The notes beneath the pieces were generated by a model that saw only the letters and a program-made list of their open reading frames with translations, was not told the origin of the DNA and ran no database searches. This document shows, one piece after another, positions 55,111-64,000 of a stretch of DNA of 64,000 nucleotides (position 1 is the stretch's first letter; each line of letters starts with the position of its first letter). This stretch comes from Mortierella alpina (lineage: Eukaryota; Mortierellomycota; Mortierellomycetes; Mortierellales; Mortierellaceae). Both the position numbers and the translations under genes were made by a program. The stretch lies in assembly GCA_029449245.1 (NCBI GenBank), contig JANATF010000004.1:2790001-2854000 (forward strand), read 5' to 3'.

Positions 55111-58100
55111 ATGAGCAACGACCCCTCCTTATGGAGCTCCACCCGCAACACACCTCAGACCATCCCAGCAACGGCTGAAGATCCTGAGCAAGCCTTTATC
55201 GAGACTCTTTTGAGCTTCGGTGGACATTATACCATCCTTGGCGTTCCCGCTCTTGTCGCAGCACTCGTCTTTTTGTACAGAATCCGTTGGCTCAAACTTC
55301 ACCGCCAACCACACTCCTATGGACGCACGGTCTTCATTTTCTGGCCCACGCAGCTGCTCATCGCATTGGCCGTCCTCAGTCTCTTGGGCGTGGTGATCCC
55401 TAACCTGGGCGCTGACGCTCCCGAGACGCATGGCTTGGTCTCCGGTGCCTCGCTCATGATGATGGCTTGGGTGAGAAGAGTCTCTACTGCAACAGCAACC
55501 GTCGAGCATGAAAGAGGGCGAGAGGCGCTGCTGCTGACCATGTCTTTCCCCCCATATTTTCTTAGACTCTAGCTCTCCGCTTGAACCACGATGAGCATCG
55601 ATACGAGATCCGCTCGTCGAACTGCCTGTTCATCTTCTACTCCGCTACGCTTCTGACCAGCCTGCTTTCACTTTACATCCTTCAAGCGGAGCCAATCACC
55701 CCTACTATCTTTGGCTCGTTTGACCACCTGAGCCTGTTCACCATCTTCATCGCAGTAGCCTTTGTCATCGAGGCTTTTCCCAGGACAAACACCCGTGTCC
55801 AGATTTCTAGTCGTGAAGCAGGACACCTCAGTGCATATGATCAGGCAAACCTCTTCTCTCGGTGGACTCATCACTACCTACACGGGCTCGTAACCTTAGG
55901 ATCCAGGAGACCCCTGACCGCTGCCGATATCAACGACACGGAACCGGAGGAGATCAGGACTCATGTCAATTACGAAACCGTGGCAGCCAGCTGGGACAAA
56001 GAAGTCATTCGCTGTAAAGCTGCCAACAAAACACCTTCGTTCATGTTCTCGGTGTTGCGCGCCTACCAAGGCGAGATTATAGTGATGATGCTTGTCCGCC
56101 TTATCGGTCACGGATTAAGCTTTGTACCGCCAGTGCTCTTTAGTTATCTGCTGCGCTTCTTTGTTGACTACCACGCTGCGGCCAAAGAAGGACAGGAGCC
56201 TCCAGCGTTGCAATATGGATTCCTATTGGCATTCGCAATGTTCCTCAGCACCATCATCGGCACACTCTTGAGCGCAAAGGCATTGGAGAAAATTATTCTG
56301 ATTGGAGTCCGCGCTCGTGCTGCCTCTGTCGCCATGATCTACCGCAAGACCCTGAAGCTTTCGCCTCAGGCTCGTCAGAGGAGTACGCTGGGCCAGATCA
56401 CGAACCATATGGCGATTGATGCTCACAGGTGGATCAATGCCTCCAACTTTATGCCTTTACTCATCACTATCCCCTTTGAGCTGGCTATCGGGATCTATCT
56501 GTTGTATCGTATCCTAGGATGGTCTCTCCTGGCAGGCTTGGCCGTCTTTGGCATCACTACGCCTATACAAGGAAAGATGGCTGCCTTCATGACGGACTAT
56601 TCAAACGCAAAGCTGAAGAAAATGGACGAGCGTCTGCGACTCATGACGGAGATTCTGACTAACATCAAGATTGTGAAGCTCTACGGCTGGTAAATATCAC
56701 AATTCTTGCAGAACTGATTTTTTTTTCTCTTTCTGACGGAGTGAAAGAGGTCAAGTATGCTGCTCTAACACTCAAGCCCTGTTCATCTCGCTGTTCCTGT
56801 GCAGGGAAGACGCCTTCCGTGAGAAGATCGATGCTATCCGAGCGCAGGAATTATATGCAAGGAGGATGTTGGCCACCATCAACTCGATTCTGACGATCGT
56901 CTTCTCTTCAGTGACCTTGCTGATGGCTTTAGCGACATTTACTGCCTATGCGACCTCGGGTGGCAAAATGACTTCGGAAGTAATTTTTGTGAGCATTGCA
57001 CTGTTCGGTCTGTTGAACCAACCACTTGGCATGGCCTCCCAGATGATATCGCAAAACATTGCCGTTCGCGTCGCCATCAAGCGTATCCAATCCTTTTTAC
57101 TCCTGGACGAAATCGACAACACGATCTTCCAACGATACAGCCGACAGCTCCCACAATCGCCCTCCTCCAATAGGAAGGACCTCAAGAGTGTTGCTCTTGC
57201 GATCGACATTGAGCATGGAACTTTTGCTTGGGAGCAGGAAGTAGATCCAGTTAAAGCCAGCATTACTAGCATCAAGGACAGTCTAAAGGACGGGGAGTCT
57301 CAGCCTTTGCTCTCAAAGTCCTCATCACCACCTGTAGCTGCACCCTCTCGAGCGGTGCTTTCTGACATCAACCTTCAGATTCTTGAGGGAAACTTAACGG
57401 CTGTTATGGGTCGCATCGGACAGGGCAAGACATCTCTGCTGAGCGCTATCATGGGCGAGATGTACAAGAAGCAAGGCACCATCAAGGTGTACGGTGATAT
57501 TGCCTACGTTCCTCAACAAGCCTGGATTATCAATGCCACCCTCCGGGATAACATTCTCTTTGGGAAAGCATTTGACCAGGAGCTTTACGATCGGATCATA
57601 TATGCCACCGGTCTGAGACCAGACCTGGAAATGCTACCAGCAGGGTACGTTTGAATCTCCTACTGGAAAAAGCGCCTGAAATTGCTTATGCCGCTGACCA
57701 TTTGTAATTATATTTTTGCGCAACGGCAACAATAGTGACCAAACTGAGATCGGAGAGAAAGGAATCAACCTCTCGGGAGGACAGAAGCAGCGTGTATCAC
57801 TCGCTCGTGCTGCTTACCAGGATGCTGATGTCTATCTGCTGGATGATCCTTTGAGTGCGGTCGATGCGCACGTGGACCGACATCTCTGGGAAAACCTCAT
57901 TGGGCCCAATGGCTTGCTCAAGCACAAGACACGGGTTCTGGTCACCCATGGAATCCACCACTTGGAACACGTCGACCAGATTGTCGTCTTAAAGGAAGGA
58001 TTCGTCTTGGAGACTGGAGAGTACGAGCAGCTCATGAAAGCCCGCGGCGTGTTTTATCAGTTAATCAAGGACTACACGGTTGTGAAGAAGAAGAGAAAGA

Positions 58101-60399
58101 GCAAACGCAACAAGGGCGAGACTGACACAAACGCTGATGTCGACATCGGAGAGGGCAGCGAGCGCAGCACTATTGTGGAAGATAACTCAGGGAACGACAA
58201 GGATGACAGTGGCAAAGGCAAGAACGGGGAGCTGATTGAGGATGAAAGGATGGAGACAGGAAAGATTGGCTGGAGGGTCGTCAAGATTTATGCCAGGGCT
58301 GTGTAAGTTGTCTTACTGTCTCTCATAATAGCCTTGGCTTTCAATGTGCTCTGGTTTTTCTAACTGTCACCGTCCGCATGACTGTTAACACACTACCACA
58401 CGCAGGACTTATCGCTACACCATCTTGTGTATTGCTCTGTTTGCCTTGCATCAATCCTGTCATATCGGAACCAACTTATGGCTGCGACACTGGATCCAGG
58501 ACACGGGAAGCGACCAGAGCAGCGAAGACGCACGCCCAGCGTCATACTATCTCCTCGGATATGGGTTGTTAATTTGCGTTTACATGGTCCTCGATGTTAC
58601 CGCCAACTATGTCAGGTAAGCGCTATTTTTCAGCATCATGCGTTATGGCCTCTCCTTGCTGTCATGCCAAGCTGATCCGTGGTCCATTATGCATGTCGAG
58701 TAGTAAGGTGGTTTGTGGTATTCAAGCTGCCAGAACATTACACGACAGACTGATCACTCACGTCCTGCGCCTGCCCATGAGTTTCTTCGACACAACTCCG
58801 TAAGTCCATACTCTTCAATTTTCACACCTGTAGGATCTAAGCGCGTCGCCGGCGGTCTAGCACCCCACTCATCACGTCTATATTCTTTCAAAAATAACAA
58901 AAAAAAACCTATCTCCTTCAATTAGTATGGGAAGAATCGTCAACCGGTTCTCTTCTGATATCGAGGCCATCGACAGCGATTTGCCCGAAAACTGCAATGC
59001 GTTCTGGGCGTTCACGAGTATTCTCTTGGGCACGCTTTTTGTGATTGTCTACTCCACACCCGCCTTCCTTATCGTGATCCCACCCCTGCTTGTCACATAC
59101 TATTTGATCCAGGACCGTTTCATCAATACCTCTGGATCTCTTACCCGCCTCAATTCCATTTCAAAGTCTCCAATGCTCCAACAATTCAGTGAAACCGTTT
59201 CGGGCCTGTCCACTGTGCGGGTCACGAAGGGTCTCTCGGATCAATTTATCAGTTTGAATGAGACCCTGTCCGATGCCATGGTCAACCGCATCAACATGTA
59301 CCTACTCATGAACCGTTGGATCCAGATCAGACTCGAGTTCTTGGGCGCATTCGCCGTCTTTGCAGCGGCTATACTTGCGGTTTGGAACGCTGGCAAGTTG
59401 GACCCAAGTCTGGTCGGTCTTGCCTTAAGTTATGCCTTGAACATGGTCGCATATATTTATTACTTGGTGCGCACGGTCTCTGAAGTGAGTAATCTATTGG
59501 TTTCAGTCGAGCGCGTGCAAGAGTACACTACAAAGCCTACGGAGGCGCCTGCTGTCACAGGTATGCGACTACCCGAGAACTGGCCTTCTCAAGGTCGCGT
59601 GGTCTTCAAGGACTATAGCACACGTTACCGCGACGGGTTGGAACTGGTCATCCAAAACGCGTCCTTCACGGTCGAGCCCGGTCAAAAGATTGGCATCGTT
59701 GGTCGCACGGGCTCCGGGAAGTCGTCGCTCGCACTGGCACTGTTCCGAATCATGGAAGCCGCGAACAGTTATTGGGCCCACGCCAGCGATCCTACTGGCA
59801 GGGATTACCCTGCTATCTCAGGCATGTATAACCACGACGGTGGAGGATCGATTGAAATCGACGGCATTGATATTTCGCGCTTGGGGTTGCGGGACTTGCG
59901 ACGGCATTTGGCAATCATTCCTCAAGATCCGACGCTCTTTGCAGGCACGCTCCGTTCGAACTTGGACCCATTCCATGAGGCGTCGGATGCAGAGCTGTGG
60001 CAGGCACTGGAGCGCGCTCATTTGAAAGCACATGTCTCGACCCTTGCTGGTGGACTGTCGTTTGAGGTTGCCCAGAACGGTGAGAACTTTTCGGTGGGCC
60101 AGCGGTCTTTGATTTGTCTTGCACGAGCCTTGTTGCGCAAGACCAAAGTGCTGCTCTTGGATGAGGCGACGGCCGCTGTGGATGTGGAGACGGACAGTTT
60201 GATCCAAAAGACGATCCGTCAGGAGTTCAGCGATCGGACAGTGTTGACAATTGCTCATCGCATCAGGACGGTGATGGACTCGGACAAGATTCTGGTGCTG
60301 GACAAGGGTCGTGTCCAAGAATTTGAGGCGCCTGCGACGCTGGTCAAGCGCAAGGACTCGTTGTTTTACAACCTGGCCCAGCAGGCCGGAGAGGTCTGA
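55111..60399 (+). CDS. ABCC (MRP-type) full ABC transporter
   Basis: Seven exons, 55111-55470, 55566-56689, 56805-57644, 57736-58302, 58406-58615, 58704-58799 and 58926-60399, encode 1556 aa with consistent phases. An N-terminal membrane part (TMD0-like) is followed by TMD1, NBD1 (Walker A '[11 protein letters not shown]', signature 'L-S-G-G-Q-K-Q-R', Walker B '[12 protein letters not shown]'), TMD2 and NBD2 (Walker A 'G-R-T-G-S-G-K-S-S', signature 'F-S-V-G-Q-R', Walker B '[12 protein letters not shown]'). A Lys-rich then Asp/Glu-rich linker joins the halves. Subfamily C pumps export glutathione conjugates, bile-acid-like anions or metals, at the vacuole or plasma membrane; the substrate is unknown. 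NBD2 has a 30-residue insert after Walker A. Confidence 0.93.
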
Positions 60400-60481
60400 G
60401 GAAAAAATAAAAGCGGAAAGGACCGACCGATGATGTATTGACACGAGGGAGTTTTTTTTGCTGCAAATATCAACTTCTAGC

Positions 60482-60835
60482 ATGGGAGGTAACCTTCGAA
60501 TTCTTCTGGCTCTACTAGCCTACGCTGGCTTCAAGAGCATAAAAGGGTTTGCCTGGAGGTATGCTCATCTTCCACATTCACTGTTCTTTCACTCAATCCG
60601 ATTTTTTGCAGAGGGAAACCCCATCCCCCCTCCCCCAGCAATTCAAAACACTCACTCGACTCGCAATATGCGCAGTAATCTTCAAGTTGTGATGCTGACC
60701 GTTTTGATGTATGGGGTGTGGCACTTTGAACCGCTAATCGAGGCTTTAAGGCGACTGTTCGACTTTCTAAGTGAAGAAGACAATGGCTTCGACCCAACGG
60801 AGGACAATATACGCCTCAAACGTGCACCGAACTGA
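60482..60835 (+). CDS. 78-aa membrane protein, unknown
   Basis: Two exons, 60482-60558 and 60676-60835, encode 78 aa; the intron runs GTATGC...CGCAG and the codon AG|T spans it. Two hydrophobic segments ('L-R-I-L-L-A-L-L-A-Y-A-G-F' and 'V-V-M-L-T-V-L-M-Y-G-V-W') are followed by an amphipathic 'A-L-R-R-L-F-D-F-L' and an acidic tail. No family is recognised. The start is only 82 bp after the ABC transporter stop, so the promoter would overlap its 3' end, or the exons could be a 3' extension artefact. Other acceptors leave stop codons, which supports the chosen junction. Confidence 0.5.
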   Translation: MGGNLRILLALLAYAGFKSIKGFAWRYAHLPHSLFFHSIRFFAEGNPIPPPPAIQNTHSTRNMRSNLQVVMLTVLMYGVWHFEPLIEALRRLFDFLSEEDNGFDPTEDNIRLKRAPN

Positions 60836-61161
60836 AAACGGTGAACTGTTGTTGAAGCCTGCCATGGAATTAAAAGGCAGGATAACGTAAACAAGGGGTT
60901 GAGAAATATGTTCATGATTGTCCAAATCATCCATAGTCTTTTCATATTTTACAACTACCCTTTTCAACACTGAGGATGTTTGTCGTCAATGGTAGAGTGA
61001 GAAAAACAAAAAAGAAGTACACGTCAAGTAAACTGTGATATAATAAAACTCTCGAGATCATCGACCGAATTTCTCTTCTTTTCCAGACATCAGAGATACC
61101 GCCTGCAATGGCTGTGCCATCTGAGATGTATTACCTAACAACGCGTGCCGTTATTCGGCAA
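60836..61161. other. intergenic between convergent genes
   Basis: 326 bp, A/T-rich, no gene seen. Confidence 0.6.
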
Positions 61162-63924
61162 CTATCTATTCAACATCCTCCTAACGTCAGCCTTCAGTCG
61201 ATCCGACTCGCTCAAGGCCTGGTCCACAGATCGCGACATGGTCGACACACTGGCATTCGCTCTCGTCTGTGCATCCCGGCTCGCCACCGTCACTCCTGAC
61301 GACGACGACGATGATGACTGCTGCAACAACGCTTGCGATCTTGCAGTGCCAATCGCCGAGGTGGCCATCGATCGCGATCGCAGCGACGTCTTGGAGACTG
61401 CCGTGTTGCCCATGGCTCCGACACCCGACACACTCGAAGGTAGACCTGCAGCAATGGGCGTCCGCAGACTGGCCGAGGCCGCCAGTCGAGAAGACGGACT
61501 CGAAGGGTTGGTGCTGCCACCTCGGCCGGTGCCTACGCTGCCCACCAAAGAACTTGTTGTGGCACTCACACCATTCGCCGTCTGGGAGATGGTGCGGCTC
61601 AGGAATGGCTTCACATTGGAGACCAGATCCGTGAGGGACTCGGTGATGGCGCCGACTGCCAAGGACGCCGTCGAAGGCGAAGTTGAAGCCGGGAGCGGAG
61701 GCGAGGAGATGGAGGTGACTGGGCCAGCAGAGTGGGGTGGCAAAAGATTGGATGAGGACGACATAAAGAGCATGCTCGAGGGGCGGGAGGAGAGTGTGCC
61801 TGGTCCAGCGGCACCGGCGCCCGATCGCATCTTGCCCTCCAGAATGTGCTGCTTCATGGCTGAGGGGGTCATGGGCTGGTCGTGGTTTCCATAGAGGCCA
61901 TTTCCGTTGACGGTCGAAATGGCTAGCGATCGGCGTTTGTTTTGCGTGCCGCTGCTATTGAGACTCTGGCTTGACCGAGGAGAGGCTGCAGCTGACGCTC
62001 CGGCGCCCGATGCAGGCAGCAAGGCACTGTTGCTGGTAGCCATCTCAAACAATACATCCGAGCCCGCACCCGTGGTCACTGCCTCGTGCAAATCGTTGGC
62101 TGTCTTGCGCCATTTGTCTTCCCAGTAGATGGACACGCGTCTCCACTTTTCGATCTGGTTCTGGAGCTCTAGTTTCATAAAGTCCTTCTCCATCCTCAGT
62201 TTCCGGTTCCAGTCCTGGGCTTTGCATCTATCGGCTCTCTCGCGCTCAACCTGGGCGTTTTGTTCCTCTTGGATCTTTTCCATCAGAATGCGGAACTCGG
62301 ATCGGAGGGTTGTGACGGTGGGGGACTTGATGGGGTCATTATTGTTGAAGGATTTGATCCCGAGCAGCATGGACCGGTAATGGGTCAGTTGGCCCTGGAG
62401 CTCATTGTTCTTGCGCTTGAGAGTATTGGCCATGGACTTTGCGGCAATGGCCTGGACTTGAAAGTCCATGAAGTGCTGGACAACAGTGTTGTAGTCGAAC
62501 AGGACCGACTCCAGCTCCCGACGGATCGTCTTGAGTAGTCCACCATCGACCTTGGCAGCCGCTAATTGCTTCTGGGTCGTCATTAGAACGCGGTCCTTGG
62601 CCTCGAACCTCGCCTTGACGACTTGCATCTCCCTATCGAGCTTTTCATTCTTCTCGAGCACCTCCCTATGCAAGCTCTGGTACCTCGTCGATTCAATCCT
62701 CGCACGGTCAAGGCTGCCTTCGGTTGCCGTCAACTTGTCCTGCAGATCATACTTCTTCATCTCCAGACTCTCCGTATGGGCCTCAGAGTTGGTAAGGGCA
62801 ACTCGAACATCATGCAGTGTGACCTCCAAGGCCTCAATGCGACTCTGCAGCAGCGAGTATTCAAGTTTGCTCATCTGAAGTTCATTGCCCAGCTTGGAAT
62901 TCTCGTGTACGAGGTCCTGGTTCGAAAGCGTGGAAACATCCTTTTCAGAAGAATCACCGCTGGTGGTGTCGGCACTCGAGTTCATGGCGTCCTTGACCAT
63001 AGCGGCCAGACGCGATCGGTCCGATTCCAAGTTCATGACCTGGTCCAAAATCCGTTTGCGTTCCTTGTCGGGTCGCACGCCCTCCTGGCCTTGCGCGAGC
63101 AGCGATGATGTCGAAGTCGAGAGCAATTGGAACTGAGCAGACTTGAGCCGGAGTCGGGTCTTGAGCGTCTGGATCTTGTCTGTTCGCTGGGCCCAAGACA
63201 ACTTCTCCTTCTCCACCTGGGCCAGCTTCACCTCGACCCGTTTCTTTTCGGCCTCCGTTTCCTCCAGCATCAGCTTGAACAGCTCCTTTTCGGCCTCGGA
63301 TTCTTCGAGTTGATTCTTGAGGGCCTTGGTCTCCTTGACGGGGTCCTTGGCCTTGTTCATCAGTTCCTTGGTGTCGTTTTGCAACTTTTCGATCGCCTGT
63401 TGGTGCTCCTTGGTGACCTCGAGCTTTGCGACCTCGGCTTCTACCAGCTGCGCCTTCATGCGCTTGTTTTCTTGCTCCACCAGGTTCAATCGTGCGTCCT
63501 GGATACGCTTCTCAGCCATGACCCGGTCCCAATCCTGCATGATTTGCTCCCACTCCTCAGACTCGCGCATTGGAGGTGAATACTGCAAGAGCCTTTGGTG
63601 GAGTTTCTTGGTCGCTGGCAGGTCGTCCATGGCATCTTGAAAGTCATCGTCCTGGTCTCCATCGTCATCATTGTCGCCTGCTACCGAGGGTGCCACGGAG
63701 GACGCGGGGGTGACGGTGCCAGACTGTGCCAGAGAAGTGGTGGCAGAAGATCCGCTGGCGAGAACCTCGTTGCCAATGGCGACCATGGCGTCCGAGGGCT
63801 CTAAGTTTTGGACCGTCATGGACGAGGATGGTGCTGCTGTTGCTGTTGATATGGGAGTCTCGGATGCTTTCGAGTGATCTCCTGCCACGATGGCAACAGC
63901 CTCCACGGTGGTGTCGGCTGTCAT
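61162..63924 (-). CDS. 920-aa coiled-coil protein, unknown
   Basis: A single uninterrupted exon. The N-terminal 100 residues are disordered and Ala/Ser/Thr-rich, ending in an acidic stretch. Long Glu/Lys/Leu/Gln heptad regions cover about residues 120-275 and 330-620. Within the second is a less charged, more conserved-looking block ('S-V-L-F-D-Y-N-T-V-V-Q-H-F-M-D-F', then 'S-I-Y-W-E-D-K-W-R'). The C-terminal 300 residues are Ser/Pro/Ala-rich and disordered, ending in a short helical 'S-D-R-L-K-A-D-V-R-R-M-L'. No motor, CAP-Gly, SMC hinge or membrane segment is seen. A cytoskeletal or vesicle-tether scaffold is possible, but that is only inference from architecture. The start is the first Met after the A/T-rich leader. 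Confidence 0.75.
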   Translation of the reverse strand: MTADTTVEAVAIVAGDHSKASETPISTATAAPSSSMTVQNLEPSDAMVAIGNEVLASGSSATTSLAQSGTVTPASSVAPSVAGDNDDDGDQDDDFQDAMDDLPATKKLHQRLLQYSPPMRESEEWEQIMQDWDRVMAEKRIQDARLNLVEQENKRMKAQLVEAEVAKLEVTKEHQQAIEKLQNDTKELMNKAKDPVKETKALKNQLEESEAEKELFKLMLEETEAEKKRVEVKLAQVEKEKLSWAQRTDKIQTLKTRLRLKSAQFQLLSTSTSSLLAQGQEGVRPDKERKRILDQVMNLESDRSRLAAMVKDAMNSSADTTSGDSSEKDVSTLSNQDLVHENSKLGNELQMSKLEYSLLQSRIEALEVTLHDVRVALTNSEAHTESLEMKKYDLQDKLTATEGSLDRARIESTRYQSLHREVLEKNEKLDREMQVVKARFEAKDRVLMTTQKQLAAAKVDGGLLKTIRRELESVLFDYNTVVQHFMDFQVQAIAAKSMANTLKRKNNELQGQLTHYRSMLLGIKSFNNNDPIKSPTVTTLRSEFRILMEKIQEEQNAQVERERADRCKAQDWNRKLRMEKDFMKLELQNQIEKWRRVSIYWEDKWRKTANDLHEAVTTGAGSDVLFEMATSNSALLPASGAGASAAASPRSSQSLNSSGTQNKRRSLAISTVNGNGLYGNHDQPMTPSAMKQHILEGKMRSGAGAAGPGTLSSRPSSMLFMSSSSNLLPPHSAGPVTSISSPPLPASTSPSTASLAVGAITESLTDLVSNVKPFLSRTISQTANGVSATTSSLVGSVGTGRGGSTNPSSPSSRLAASASLRTPIAAGLPSSVSGVGAMGNTAVSKTSLRSRSMATSAIGTARSQALLQQSSSSSSSGVTVASRDAQTRANASVSTMSRSVDQALSESDRLKADVRRMLNR

Positions 63925-64000
63925 CGCCTTTTTTTTCCTGACCTTGGAGTGAGCGGGGTGAGGGTTGTGGTGCTCCTAATTGGGGCGTTGAGCCGAGCAA

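Noticed and set aside
61145-61894. 249-codon plus-strand frame at the end of the coiled-coil gene
   Set aside because: Antisense shadow of the Ser/Ala-rich tail; no start context or homology.
1-64000. CRISPR arrays, prophage, bacterial-type operons or toxin-antitoxin systems
   Set aside because: None seen; the gene structure is eukaryotic throughout with spliceosomal introns.

Overview
The window looks like nuclear DNA from an early-diverging filamentous fungus, most likely Mucoromycota and probably Mortierellaceae. The assignment rests on gene style and family content and is an inference: many short GT-AG introns (about 60-150 nt), T/C-rich leaders, GPI-anchored Kre9/Knh-type wall proteins, and full-length fungal Gcn5, Heh1/Src1, Avl9 and peroxisomal PMP47-type genes. 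There are no operons. About 21 genes can be modelled, most of them exon by exon with junctions that keep phase.

Layout. 0.4-8.6 kb: a Kre9/Knh-like GPI protein, a GT17 glycosyltransferase, the left arm of an inverted repeat that carries tRNA-Ser(GCT), and a GH8 glycoside hydrolase. 10.5-21.9 kb: an AAAP amino-acid transporter, a divergent mitochondrial carrier, the inner-nuclear-membrane protein Heh1/Src1, an alkaline ceramidase, and the histone acetyltransferase Gcn5. 22-32.6 kb is sparse: a second Kre9/Knh-like protein, a small unknown gene with a TATA box, a single-pass membrane protein with a Met-Pro-rich tail, and an EFM7/NNT1-type methyltransferase. 32.7-35.6 kb: the right arm of the inverted repeat with the second tRNA-Ser copy, then decayed WD40-repeat and coiled-coil coding relics. 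35.8-44.6 kb: a COP9 signalosome subunit 9-like acidic mini-protein, a TMEM254-like protein, TMEM230, a dead acyl-CoA dehydrogenase pseudogene, an Rcf2/HIG1 protein and a PMP47-like peroxisomal carrier. 44.7-64 kb: AVL9 and a mitochondrial RCC1-like protein in divergent orientation, a third Kre9/Knh-like protein, a region of degenerate direct repeats, a full ABCC transporter, a 78-residue membrane protein, and a 920-residue coiled-coil protein.

Most genes are housekeeping functions (chromatin, nuclear envelope, secretory traffic, lipid and wall metabolism, organelle carriers) and show no sign of working as one pathway. The most distinctive structure is a pair of nearly identical 1.67-kb arms in inverted orientation around 26.8 kb, each with an intact tRNA-Ser gene at its outer end and relics of protein-coding sequence inside. 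I found no convincing new defence or metabolic system. The best leads are the inverted repeat, the GH8 enzyme, the Gcn5 N-terminal Cys module, and the fresh acyl-CoA dehydrogenase pseudogene.
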